A DNA stretch of 64,000 nt from NCBI GenBank assembly GCA_023460395.1, contig JAEWQB010000004.1, positions 124,001 to 188,000 on the forward strand, read 5' to 3'. Source of the DNA: Pseudomonadota bacterium (lineage in GTDB: Bacteria > Desulfobacterota > Desulfovibrionia > Desulfovibrionales > Desulfovibrionaceae). The notes beneath the pieces were generated by a model. That model had not been told where the DNA came from. It ran no database searches and worked only from the letters and a program-made list of their open reading frames with translations. Within the stretch, counting starts at the first letter, position 1; each line of letters begins with the position of its first letter. Shown piece after piece: positions 55,100-62,905 of this stretch. The position numbers and the translations under genes are program-made.

Positions 55100-56515
55100 C
55101 TACAGGCTCAAAGCCCTGTCCAGCCGGGCAAGAGTGCGCTCACGGCCCAGCCTGTCCATGACGTCGGGCAGATTAGGCCCGCCCATGGCGCCCACCAGAG
55201 CCACTCGCAATGGCGGCCCCACGGCCTTGAACTTCAGACCGTTTTCTTCCACATACCGGGCCATGACCTCATGAGTCGTCTCGGCGGTAAACTCCGACAA
55301 GGCAGCCAGCATACCGCGCAATCCGGCAACGTGTCCCCGGCCTTCTTCCGTCAGAGCCTTGGCCACCGCTGCTGGCTCATAGTCCAACAGGGCGTCATCC
55401 ACCAGCATGAACCGCATAGCCTGCACCAGTTCGGGCAGATCTTTCGCGCGTTCCTTGAAAAGCGGCACTAACGCACTCACGTCTTCCCGCGTTACCTCGT
55501 CAAAACCAGCCTGCCGGACAAAGGGCAATACCAGTTCTGCCAATTCCGCATCTGGAGTTTCCTTCATATAATGCGCGTTCAACCACTGGAGTTTGTCCGG
55601 GTCGAATCCCGCAGGGGAACTGGTCAAGGCGTCAGTCGAAAAAGAATCGATAAGTTCCTGAAGAGAAAAAATTTCCTGATCCCCGTGCGACCATCCCAGC
55701 CGGACAAGATAATTCACCAGCGCCTGCGGCAACAGGCCCATTTTTTCATACTCCATGACGGAAAGCGCACCGTGCCGCTTGGAAAGCTTTTTGCGGTCAG
55801 ATCCTAAAATCATGGGGACATGCCCGAAACGCGGCACAGGAAAGCCCAGAGCCTCGTAAAGCATGATCTGCTTGGGAGTATTACTCACATGGTCGTCACC
55901 ACGCAGTACGTGGGTAATGCCTTGCTCGTGGTCGTCCACTACCACGGCGAGGTTGTAGGTAGGCGAACCGTCGCTACGCCGGATAATCATGTCGTCCAGT
56001 TCGGCATTGTCAAAAGACAGCGGGCCTTTAACCAAATCTACCCAGCCCGTGCGGCCTTCCACCGGCGCTTTGAAACGCACCACGTGTCCTTCACCGGGAC
56101 CAAGCCCCATGGCGCGGCACCGTCCGTTATATTTGGGTTTTTCCCCTGCGGCACGGGCTGCCTCGCGCATGGCTTCCACTTCGTCGGCGGAGCATTGGCA
56201 GTAGTAGGCTTTGCCTTCGGCTATCAGCCTGTCTATGTACGCATTGTACACGTCATCGCGCCCGCTCTGGTAGATGGGGTCGGCATCCCAGTCCAGCCCC
56301 AACCAGCGCATGGATTCCAAAATAGCGTCGGTATATTCCTGCCGGGAGCGTTCCCGGTCCGTATCTTCTATGCGCAGCACGAAGCGGCCCTTGTTATGAC
56401 GGGCCAGCAACCAGCTAAACAGCGCGGTGCGTGCGCCGCCAATATGCAGATGCCCGGTGGGCGAAGGCGCAAAACGGGTAACGACCTGCGCGGCGGTCGA
56501 GGCGGACGTGCTCAT
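55100..56515 (-). CDS. gltX: Glutamyl-tRNA synthetase
   Basis: 471 residues, class I synthetase charging tRNA-Glu (and starting the C5 route to aminolevulinate through Glu-tRNA). RFAPSPTGHLHIGGARTALF has the HIGH signature (HIGG), and GSDRKKLSKRHGALSVMEYE has the KMSKS-type loop (KLSKR). Discriminating residues for Glu versus Gln were not resolved. GGAG lies seven bases before the ATG. Convergent with the small gene across a terminator. Confidence 0.96.
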   Translation of the reverse strand: MSTSASTAAQVVTRFAPSPTGHLHIGGARTALFSWLLARHNKGRFVLRIEDTDRERSRQEYTDAILESMRWLGLDWDADPIYQSGRDDVYNAYIDRLIAEGKAYYCQCSADEVEAMREAARAAGEKPKYNGRCRAMGLGPGEGHVVRFKAPVEGRTGWVDLVKGPLSFDNAELDDMIIRRSDGSPTYNLAVVVDDHEQGITHVLRGDDHVSNTPKQIMLYEALGFPVPRFGHVPMILGSDRKKLSKRHGALSVMEYEKMGLLPQALVNYLVRLGWSHGDQEIFSLQELIDSFSTDALTSSPAGFDPDKLQWLNAHYMKETPDAELAELVLPFVRQAGFDEVTREDVSALVPLFKERAKDLPELVQAMRFMLVDDALLDYEPAAVAKALTEEGRGHVAGLRGMLAALSEFTAETTHEVMARYVEENGLKFKAVGPPLRVALVGAMGGPNLPDVMDRLGRERTLARLDRALSL

Positions 56516-56664
56516 GATGATTCTCCAATGAGCCGCACCAGCGCGGAGACTACGGCTCCGGCAATACGGCGTGCTTGCGGGATATGGATGTCGCGCTCGT
56601 CTCTAGTCCGCATACGGACGATACAGATGAGAGCGGGGGACTTTGTGCGTAGGCGGGAAGGCGG

Positions 56665-56892
56665 CTATTCGTCCACCGATTCCACAGCTTTGACCTCGCG
56701 CACCTCTTTGAGCACGAAGCGTTCCACCGTGTTGCGCAGCGTCGTGCGGGACATGGGGCACCCCTTGCAGCGTCCGGTAAGCCGAACACGCACAATGCCT
56801 TTGTCGGTAATGTCCACCAGTTCCACATCACCGCCGTCTTGTTGCAGATAGGGACGCACCTTAGCTAGCGCGGCTTCCACTTTTTCCTTCAT
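56665..56892 (-). CDS. NifU-like Fe-S scaffold domain protein
   Basis: 75 residues, a stand-alone NifU C-terminal (Nfu) domain that carries and transfers Fe-S clusters. ALAKVRPYLQQDGGDVELVD and the cluster motif TGRCKGCPMSRTTLRNTVER (Cys-x2-Cys) are diagnostic. AGGAG lies six bases before the ATG. Lies 149 bp upstream of gltX on the same strand; co-transcription likely. Confidence 0.93.
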   Translation of the reverse strand: MKEKVEAALAKVRPYLQQDGGDVELVDITDKGIVRVRLTGRCKGCPMSRTTLRNTVERFVLKEVREVKAVESVDE

Positions 56893-56971
56893 TGCCTGCT
56901 CCTTGCGGAAGGGTATGCCCTGTGGGGCGCAGCCTTTCTAGCGCCCTTGGCATGGGGTGTCAAACCGCTCC

Positions 56972-57856
56972 CTAGCGAGCCTTTACCGCAACAGTATATT
57001 TTTTCATAAAATCTACAGGATTATAACTCATTTTAGCTTTGCGCAAACCTTCATCGTCCAAGTCCTGTTCCCGATTAATGTAGGTGTAGTCTCCACCTTC
57101 CGCGCTGGCGAACAGATTGTTAATAGCCTGATACACCCCACGGTAGCCATTGCGGCCCTTTTCAAAATGCACCACCAGCGTATCGGTGGAAAGGCGCTCG
57201 CCCACGGTATAGGCTACCATTTCTCCATCCACATACAACGCGCCGCCCACAAGGCCGGGAATCACGTCCCACTCTTCAAGCACGCGGATGATTGCCTCGT
57301 TTTCCGCTAGCAGTGCCTCGGACTCTTCGCATTCGCGCCACTGGCACCATTCTTCCTGCATGGTCATCACCTGCTCCACGCAGTCCGGTGTCAGCGGATG
57401 GTATTCATACGCGTACTGTTTTTTAAATTGATTAACGTGGTTCTTTTTTTTGTGAAACCGGTTTCCGCCCAATGAAGCGAGGTCTTCGGCGCTGTAGAGA
57501 TAATCCCACTGACCACGCGCCTCCTCCAGCGTCACGCGTGCGCCCATCTGCTGTTCCCACAGTTCCGCGAGCATCTGCGGTACCCGATGGAACACTCCCC
57601 CCTGCGCGAGGATGGGGCAGTTGCTCCAGTCCTCTTCCTGCCACGCGCCCAGCGGTGCCCAGTAGATCACCTCCGGGCGTGTTTGGCGTACCCACACCTG
57701 CGTGGGAGTCCATGCCCACTCCAGTCCGTATTCCTCCGCCCAGCCCCACAGGTTGGTGAAGCTGTAGTCGGACGTAGCCACGGGGCATCGGGCAACACGT
57801 TCCATATACTCGGTCATGCGTTCCAGTGAGATAGGACTGAATTCAAGCGACGGCAT
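56972..57856 (-). CDS. DUF2156 protein (phosphatidylglycerol lysyltransferase C-terminal type)
   Basis: 294 residues, soluble. The GNAT-like fold of DUF2156 is seen in SDYSFTNLWGWAEEYGLEWA near residue 29, GNRFHKKKNHVNQFKKQYAY near residue 131, and YVDGEMVAYTVGERLSTDTL, ending in INREQDLDDEGLRKAKMSYN. Related domains transfer aminoacyl groups from tRNA to lipids or peptides, but many DUF2156 proteins have no known substrate. Its ATG lies one base after the MATE gene stop, with AGGAG inside the end of that gene, so the two are coupled. Confidence 0.88.
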   Translation of the reverse strand: MPSLEFSPISLERMTEYMERVARCPVATSDYSFTNLWGWAEEYGLEWAWTPTQVWVRQTRPEVIYWAPLGAWQEEDWSNCPILAQGGVFHRVPQMLAELWEQQMGARVTLEEARGQWDYLYSAEDLASLGGNRFHKKKNHVNQFKKQYAYEYHPLTPDCVEQVMTMQEEWCQWRECEESEALLAENEAIIRVLEEWDVIPGLVGGALYVDGEMVAYTVGERLSTDTLVVHFEKGRNGYRGVYQAINNLFASAEGGDYTYINREQDLDDEGLRKAKMSYNPVDFMKKYTVAVKAR

Positions 57857-57857
57857 A

Positions 57858-59285
57858 CTATTTGGCTCCTTCCAAAGAAACGGGAGAGGCTTTTTGCTCT
57901 ACACGTTCTTTGTGGTTGCGCGTAATCATGCTAAATTTATACCAATCCCGACGAAGCAGGATGTACAACATTGTGGAGGACTGGAACACCTGAGAAATCA
58001 GCATGCCCAGAAAAACGCCCTCCGCATCTTTCCATACCCAGTGCCCCATGGCGTAGGCTATGGGCAAGCGCACCAGCCATGTGGCTGAACTATATACAAT
58101 GAAGGTGTAGAGAGTCGCACCCGCTCCAGCCATAATGCCCCCCAGCGTCATACTCGCCACGGTAAAGGGCACGGAAAAGACATTATACACGAGGTAGTGC
58201 ATAGCCTGCTCCGCCACTGCTGGCTCTGGAGCAAGAAACCGGGCCATGTCATCAAGCACAGGCCACATGCATAGAGCCACCACGGTCATGGAACCACAGG
58301 CTAAGGCCAGCAAGCGGAGCGCAATGCGCAACGCCTCGTCCTTACGCCCCGCACCGAGGCTGTTTCCCACCAAAATGCTTCCAGTGAGGTTAAACGCGAA
58401 GGCGGGCAGAAACATAAGAGACTCCACACGCATGCCAGCCGCCATACCCGCCAGTGCGTCCACACTGCCATTGGGTAACGCGCCTACGATGGCAAAAAGT
58501 ACCATATAGCCAAGATGCCACATCAACTGCATCCCACCCGTGGGCAATCCCACTTTGACCAGATATGGCAGAGCCTTGCGTATCCAGCGCAGGGGGGGGA
58601 ACGAGGCCCGCCGCAGCAAGCCGTGGCGCAGCAACATGACCACGGTATACGCGGTAGCCGCGCAGACCGAGCCAAAGGTCGCCCACGCCACGCCGTGGTA
58701 GCCAAACTCCGGGAACCCGAACCATCCAAGCCCAAAGCCCAGATCGCCCACCATATTCACCACAGCGGCAATAATGGTAGAAACAAGTGGCACCAGCACC
58801 CTCTGCTGCGCCCGGAAAACCGCATTCGCCACGATCATCAGATAGTTGCACGGCAACAGAAACAAAAACACGTCAAGGAAATACCCGGCTACGGGCATGA
58901 CCGTTTCCGGCACCTGCAACAAAGAAAGTATCTGCCACTTGCCCAGTCCGCCCAGCACCCAGATAATCACACCGCACAGCAGCCCCAGTTCTAAAACCAT
59001 CCCCACATAGCGCAACGCACGCCGGCGCAGCCCCGCCCCAAAAGACTGGCTGATGGCGGAAACACTCGCGTTGGCAACTGCCATGCCGATAACAAGGAAG
59101 AAGAACAGGCTCTGCGTAATAAGCCCCACCGCGGCCTGCACAGTGGGATCAATCTGGCCCGCCACCCACACGTCGGTCATGCCGATGGCGAACTGAAAAA
59201 ACATCATTACGACCTGCGGCCATGAAAGCCGCCAGATATTTCTATATGAAGCCTGATCCGTTTCAGATATCGCCTGTTGGGTCAT
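57858..59285 (-). CDS. MATE-family multidrug/cation efflux protein
   Basis: 475 residues with 12 membrane segments in two MATE repeats. WPQVVMMFFQFAIGMTDVWV at the N-terminus and the second-repeat TFGSVCAATAYTVVMLL and LVGNSLGAGRKDEALRIALR are family features. Exports organic cations or drugs using a Na+ or H+ gradient; substrate unknown. The start at 59285 gives a normal length; 46 further upstream codons are open but lack similarity and the local ribosome site is weak. Coupled to the DUF2156 gene. Confidence 0.9.
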   Translation of the reverse strand: MTQQAISETDQASYRNIWRLSWPQVVMMFFQFAIGMTDVWVAGQIDPTVQAAVGLITQSLFFFLVIGMAVANASVSAISQSFGAGLRRRALRYVGMVLELGLLCGVIIWVLGGLGKWQILSLLQVPETVMPVAGYFLDVFLFLLPCNYLMIVANAVFRAQQRVLVPLVSTIIAAVVNMVGDLGFGLGWFGFPEFGYHGVAWATFGSVCAATAYTVVMLLRHGLLRRASFPPLRWIRKALPYLVKVGLPTGGMQLMWHLGYMVLFAIVGALPNGSVDALAGMAAGMRVESLMFLPAFAFNLTGSILVGNSLGAGRKDEALRIALRLLALACGSMTVVALCMWPVLDDMARFLAPEPAVAEQAMHYLVYNVFSVPFTVASMTLGGIMAGAGATLYTFIVYSSATWLVRLPIAYAMGHWVWKDAEGVFLGMLISQVFQSSTMLYILLRRDWYKFSMITRNHKERVEQKASPVSLEGAK

Positions 59286-60168
59286 GCAATGCGCATCCAC
59301 TGGGTCAAAAGGTTCCGCCGCCACAAGGGACCATATTGCCTCAACTTGTGAATTTCGGTCAACCGACTGAAAAGGTACATGGTATGGAAAGGGGTACCAC
59401 TTCTGCCAGCAGGCCGCAGCCAAGGCGGCTGGCTCTGACGCGCTATCATAGAAGAACGCGCCGCGCAGAAATGAACCGGAGAAAGGGTAGGCTCATTCCC
59501 CCGGAAGTCAATTGAGAAGGAAACGCATCATGGAACGAAGGCCGTTGCCGTGCGCATAAAAGCGGAAGAAAGGTGGTTGCGTTTCCCGGTGAAGGAAGAG
59601 GGAACCGGAGCGGGCGGACACCGCGTGATTACGGCATCCGCCCTGAAAACAGTGCTTCCCCGGCAGCGTGCGACACAAAGGGGCACACTCTCTGTCGCAC
59701 GGAACGCCCGGCTGTTTTCCCGGACCGTCCGCACTGAGCAGGCTCAGGTTTACGGACGGAAAATATCGTGCCCCGCCTTTCCCCGCATGCCGTCTGCTGC
59801 GGGCACAGCCCAGAGCGAAACGACATGCGGGGGAAACCACAAGGGCGTCGGCTGGCATACCGACGGGTGCCGCGCAGCACCCCCCGCTGATTTTCAGATC
59901 TGTCACTCTGTCAATCAGCCCCCGTCCGTTCCGGTGGCGGACCGGAAGGGAACGGGAAGCACCCGCATATATGCGGATACATGGTGCGTACTGCTTGGCG
60001 GGGCCTCAGGTGTGCAAACCGGCAGGGATTGCGTTCATGTTATGGGAACACTCCACACCTTCGGCCCGCCCGCGCGCAGCAGGCGATTGCTCCGCGCGGG
60101 AATCCCCCTTCGGGGAAATTTGTTTCCGGGCACCCCGCATCAGGATGCCCGCGTCGCCACGATACGAA
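59286..60168. other. 883-bp region without a convincing gene between the MATE gene and lysA
   Basis: Both strands are open in several frames because the DNA is GC-rich, but none gives protein-like sequence, a ribosome site, or a known motif. Near the MATE start there is an inverted pair GGTAC...GTACC (59375-59399). Near lysA there is a terminator-like hairpin. I found no tRNA, SRP RNA, RNase P RNA or cobalamin riboswitch boxes. Confidence 0.5.
60127..60151 (-). terminator. Probable terminator downstream of lysA
   Basis: CGGGCA and TGCCCG pair around a 13-base loop about 18 bp after the lysA stop on the minus strand; the exit GAAACAAATTT is only moderately T-rich. Confidence 0.45.
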
Positions 60169-61503
60169 CTACAAGTGCCCGGCGGGCACGGCATCGCCCA
60201 ATTGGACGAGCATGGCATCTCCATCCGCATACTGGCGGAAAAGATCCTTCAGCGTCTCCCGGCGACGGATCAGCTCCGCCTTGCCATCCAGACGCACAAG
60301 CACCTCCGCCGGGCGGGGGCGCTGGTTATAGGGAGAGCTCATCACGTAGCCGTAGGCACCGGCGTCGAGCATGCCCACAATATCCCCCTCAAGTATTTCC
60401 GGTAGCGACCTGTCCTTGGCGATAATATCACCGGACTCGCAAATATTGCCCACAATGGACTGCACCATAGGCTCACCGGACTCCACACCTTCACCGTCTT
60501 CCCGGTAGATTTCCACATCGTGGAAAGAATCGTACATGGCGGGACGCACCAGCGTGTTAAAGCCGATATCCGTTCCCACAAAGCGCTTAGGCCCGTTATT
60601 CTTCACGCTGTAGCAGGTGCCCAGCAAGGCACCGCATTCCGCCATAATATACCGACCCGGCTCACACATGAACCGCCCCTTGTACCCCGTGCGTTCCGCG
60701 AATTCGCTGATGATTTCGTGAAAAGCACTGCCAAGACGGGCAAAATCCAAGCGCTCTTCGCCATCGTATTTGTGGTACGGAATGCCGAACCCACCACCAA
60801 AATCGATAATTTCCAACGTGTTTTCCGCTGCCCCCCACTGCTCTGCAATGGACAACAGCACATGCATGGCTTCCAGATAACCGTCTGGCTGCATAAACAG
60901 CGAGCCGATATGCATGTTCACCCCGCAGAGCGTCAGACTATGCCGGGCGAGAATCGTGCGTAATTCTTCCATGGCTTCGGGAGACGCGGGGTCCACCCCG
61001 AACTTCGTCTCCTTGCCGCCTGTAACAACCTTTTTGTGGTGTCCCGCGCCAATACCGGGGTTAAAACGCACCACCACCTTACCGCCGGGGTTGATTTCCC
61101 CGTACAAGTTCAGTTGCGAAAGCGAGTCCACACTCACGTACACGCCGCGGTCCACGGCAAAGCGCAATTCTTCTGCGGAGACGTTGTTGGAAATGAACAA
61201 AATTTGTTCCGGCGTGAATCCCGCAGCCAGATCCATCAAAATTTCACCGGGGGACATGGCGTCCACCACCAGCCCCTCTTCGCGCACTATGCGCAGCAGG
61301 TGCACGTTGGTGTTGGCCTTGGCGGAATAGTTGGGGGTAAAACCGGGGTGCGAGGAAAGCCCCCGCACTTCGCGGCAGCGAAGCCGCAGCATGGCTTCGT
61401 TATACACGTACAAGGTGCTGCCGAACCGCTCCACGAGTTCCATAGGAGTGTTTTGCCCGTAAAAGTCCACGCTGTCTGTATAGGTAGAACGCACGTTGGC
61501 CAT
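60169..61503 (-). CDS. lysA: Diaminopimelate decarboxylase
   Basis: PLP-dependent last step of lysine synthesis (meso-DAP to lysine). 444 residues, fold-type III. FTPNYSAKANTNVHLLRIVR carries the Schiff-base Lys near residue 62; CGVNMHIGSLF, IDFGGGFGIPYHKY, CEPGRYIMAECGALL, NICESGDIIAKDRSLPE and DAGAYGYVMSSPYNQRPRPA are all diagnostic. Its ATG shares one base with the TrmB-type regulator stop (TAATG), and AGGAG lies seven bases upstream inside that gene. Translational coupling suggests local control of lysA. Confidence 0.94.
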   Translation of the reverse strand: MANVRSTYTDSVDFYGQNTPMELVERFGSTLYVYNEAMLRLRCREVRGLSSHPGFTPNYSAKANTNVHLLRIVREEGLVVDAMSPGEILMDLAAGFTPEQILFISNNVSAEELRFAVDRGVYVSVDSLSQLNLYGEINPGGKVVVRFNPGIGAGHHKKVVTGGKETKFGVDPASPEAMEELRTILARHSLTLCGVNMHIGSLFMQPDGYLEAMHVLLSIAEQWGAAENTLEIIDFGGGFGIPYHKYDGEERLDFARLGSAFHEIISEFAERTGYKGRFMCEPGRYIMAECGALLGTCYSVKNNGPKRFVGTDIGFNTLVRPAMYDSFHDVEIYREDGEGVESGEPMVQSIVGNICESGDIIAKDRSLPEILEGDIVGMLDAGAYGYVMSSPYNQRPRPAEVLVRLDGKAELIRRRETLKDLFRQYADGDAMLVQLGDAVPAGHL

Positions 61504-62210
61504 TAGCTGTCTCCTGATGCTGTTCCCTCGCGTACCTTAATGAGCGCTATTTCATTCAACAACGCTTCGCGCATAAGGTATACGAGATGCTCATTCCGTG
61601 AATACAGGCACTGTCCCCTACCCGCTTCCACCAGTCCGACTATAACCTCGCTGGTATCCGCAATAAGCTTGACGTTGCCTGAGCCTGCACTGTTCTTCAT
61701 ATATTGCGCGCCGGAAATGGCGGGGTCTTCATCGGAAAGAATGACCACCTTCAGTCCGCGCGCCACACAGTCTTCCACTTCCTCGCGTAGCAACGCCACG
61801 TTGCCGGAGTGCATGGACATATATATCCGCAACTGGGCAAGCACGAGCATGTTCCGCATCTTATCCAGCGTATTTTCATAGCCGGAAACAGTAAGATACG
61901 GTGCGGCTCCTTCTTCCTGTTCAGGCAGATGTTCCGCAAGAAAATCAATGGTCCGCGCGCAAGAACGACGCAAGGTCAGCAGCAACTCTTGTTTAGGCGT
62001 AGCCACATACTTGCTGGTATCTTCGCACGAAATTACCGCGCCGCCCTTTTCCACCAAACTTGATAAGGCGGCATAGGCGTTGGAACGGGAAATACCCGCG
62101 ACCTTCGCGGCCTCATAGCCCGTCATGCAGCCGTGGCGGCTGAGTGTGACGTACATAAGGGATTCTTGTTGCGTGAATCCAAATTTTTTGAGTGCTTGCA
62201 AAAGTTCCAT
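61503..62210 (-). CDS. TrmB-family transcriptional regulator
   Basis: 235 residues. Residues 1-75 are a TrmB-type winged helix (ALKKFGFTQQESLMYVTLSR, then AAKVAGISRSNAYAALSSLV), and residues 110-230 resemble the TrmB effector domain (LDKMRNMLVLAQLRIYMSMH and LKVVILSDEDPAI). TrmB proteins respond to sugars in archaea, but bacterial members have various effectors. GAGG lies five bases before the ATG. Directly upstream of lysA with which it is coupled, and downstream of a direct repeat. Confidence 0.85.
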   Translation of the reverse strand: MELLQALKKFGFTQQESLMYVTLSRHGCMTGYEAAKVAGISRSNAYAALSSLVEKGGAVISCEDTSKYVATPKQELLLTLRRSCARTIDFLAEHLPEQEEGAAPYLTVSGYENTLDKMRNMLVLAQLRIYMSMHSGNVALLREEVEDCVARGLKVVILSDEDPAISGAQYMKNSAGSGNVKLIADTSEVIVGLVEAGRGQCLYSRNEHLVYLMREALLNEIALIKVREGTASGDS

Positions 62211-62222
62211 CGTTTCCTCAGT

Positions 62223-62239
62223 GGTACTATTTGGTACTA
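62223..62239 (-). promoter_or_regulatory. Direct-repeat operator candidate upstream of the TrmB-type gene
   Basis: GGTACTA occurs twice with a three-base spacer, giving a ten-bp period (one helical turn), 13 bp before the regulator start codon. A binding site for the regulator itself is likely but unproven. Confidence 0.5.
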
Positions 62240-62397
62240 CTATTCCTCGAAAAGGTAAACGTCAAGTCCTCGCGACGTTTTTCCACAGAAGCGCCGCACC
62301 TACCGTGTGCGCGTCAGTGGCTGATTGCTCATTGACAAAGGCCTATGGCACCGCCAAGCTGCTACTTTCACACTTTGTAACACATGAGGAGATGTGC

Positions 62398-62826
62398 ATG
62401 ACCAAAATAAAGGATGGCGATTCCGTAAAAGTTCACTACACCGGGACGCTGAAAGACGGCACGGTGTTCGATTCCTCACGGGACCGCGAACCGCTGGAGT
62501 TTACTCTAGGCTCCGGCATGCTCATCCCCGGCTTTGAGGCTGCCGTGGTTGGTATGACTGTGGGTGATTCCACCAAGGTAACTATCGCCCCGGAAAACGC
62601 GTATGGTGACGTGAACGAAGAGCTGGTCCTCACCGTGCCCATGGAACAGGTTCCCTCGCATATTACGCCAGAAGCGGGCATGATGCTTCAGTTGCAGACC
62701 GAGGATGGCGGAGCCATGGAAGTGGTTATCACCTCCGTGTCAGATGACGGCATTGTGCTGGATGCCAACCATCCCTTGGCTGGGCAGGAGCTTACCTTTG
62801 ATATTGAAATTGTGGAAATCGGCTAG
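62398..62826 (+). CDS. FKBP-type peptidyl-prolyl isomerase (SlyD-like)
   Basis: 142-residue cytoplasmic folding catalyst. VKVHYTGTLKDGTVFDSSRD near residue 10 and FTLGSGMLIPGFEAAVVGMT are the FKBP signatures; an insert-in-flap (IF) chaperone domain follows at residues 65-130, ending DANHPLAGQELTFDIEIVEI as in SlyD. No His-rich metal-binding tail. GGAG lies six bases before the ATG at 62398 (62392 is an alternative). Followed by a bidirectional terminator. Confidence 0.93.
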   Translation: MTKIKDGDSVKVHYTGTLKDGTVFDSSRDREPLEFTLGSGMLIPGFEAAVVGMTVGDSTKVTIAPENAYGDVNEELVLTVPMEQVPSHITPEAGMMLQLQTEDGGAMEVVITSVSDDGIVLDANHPLAGQELTFDIEIVEIG

Positions 62827-62849
62827 CCCGCCTTTCCCATAGCGGCAAA

Positions 62850-62885
62850 AAAACAGGCGCCGGAGAAATCCGGCGCCTGTTTTAT
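62850..62885. terminator. Bidirectional terminator between the FKBP gene and feoB
   Basis: AACAGGCGCCGGA and TCCGGCGCCTGTT form a perfect 13-bp stem with a GAAA-type loop; T-runs on both exits. Confidence 0.93.
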
Positions 62886-62905
62886 AATACATGAGGCACG
62901 CCGTG

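Noticed and set aside
59286..59960. Cobalamin-type riboswitch before the MATE gene
   Set aside because: No B12-box or the conserved GCCACTG core on the minus strand; only a GGTAC...GTACC inverted pair.
59550..60425. Plus-strand 291-codon frame before lysA
   Set aside because: Runs into lysA on the other strand, has no ribosome site and no protein-like motif.
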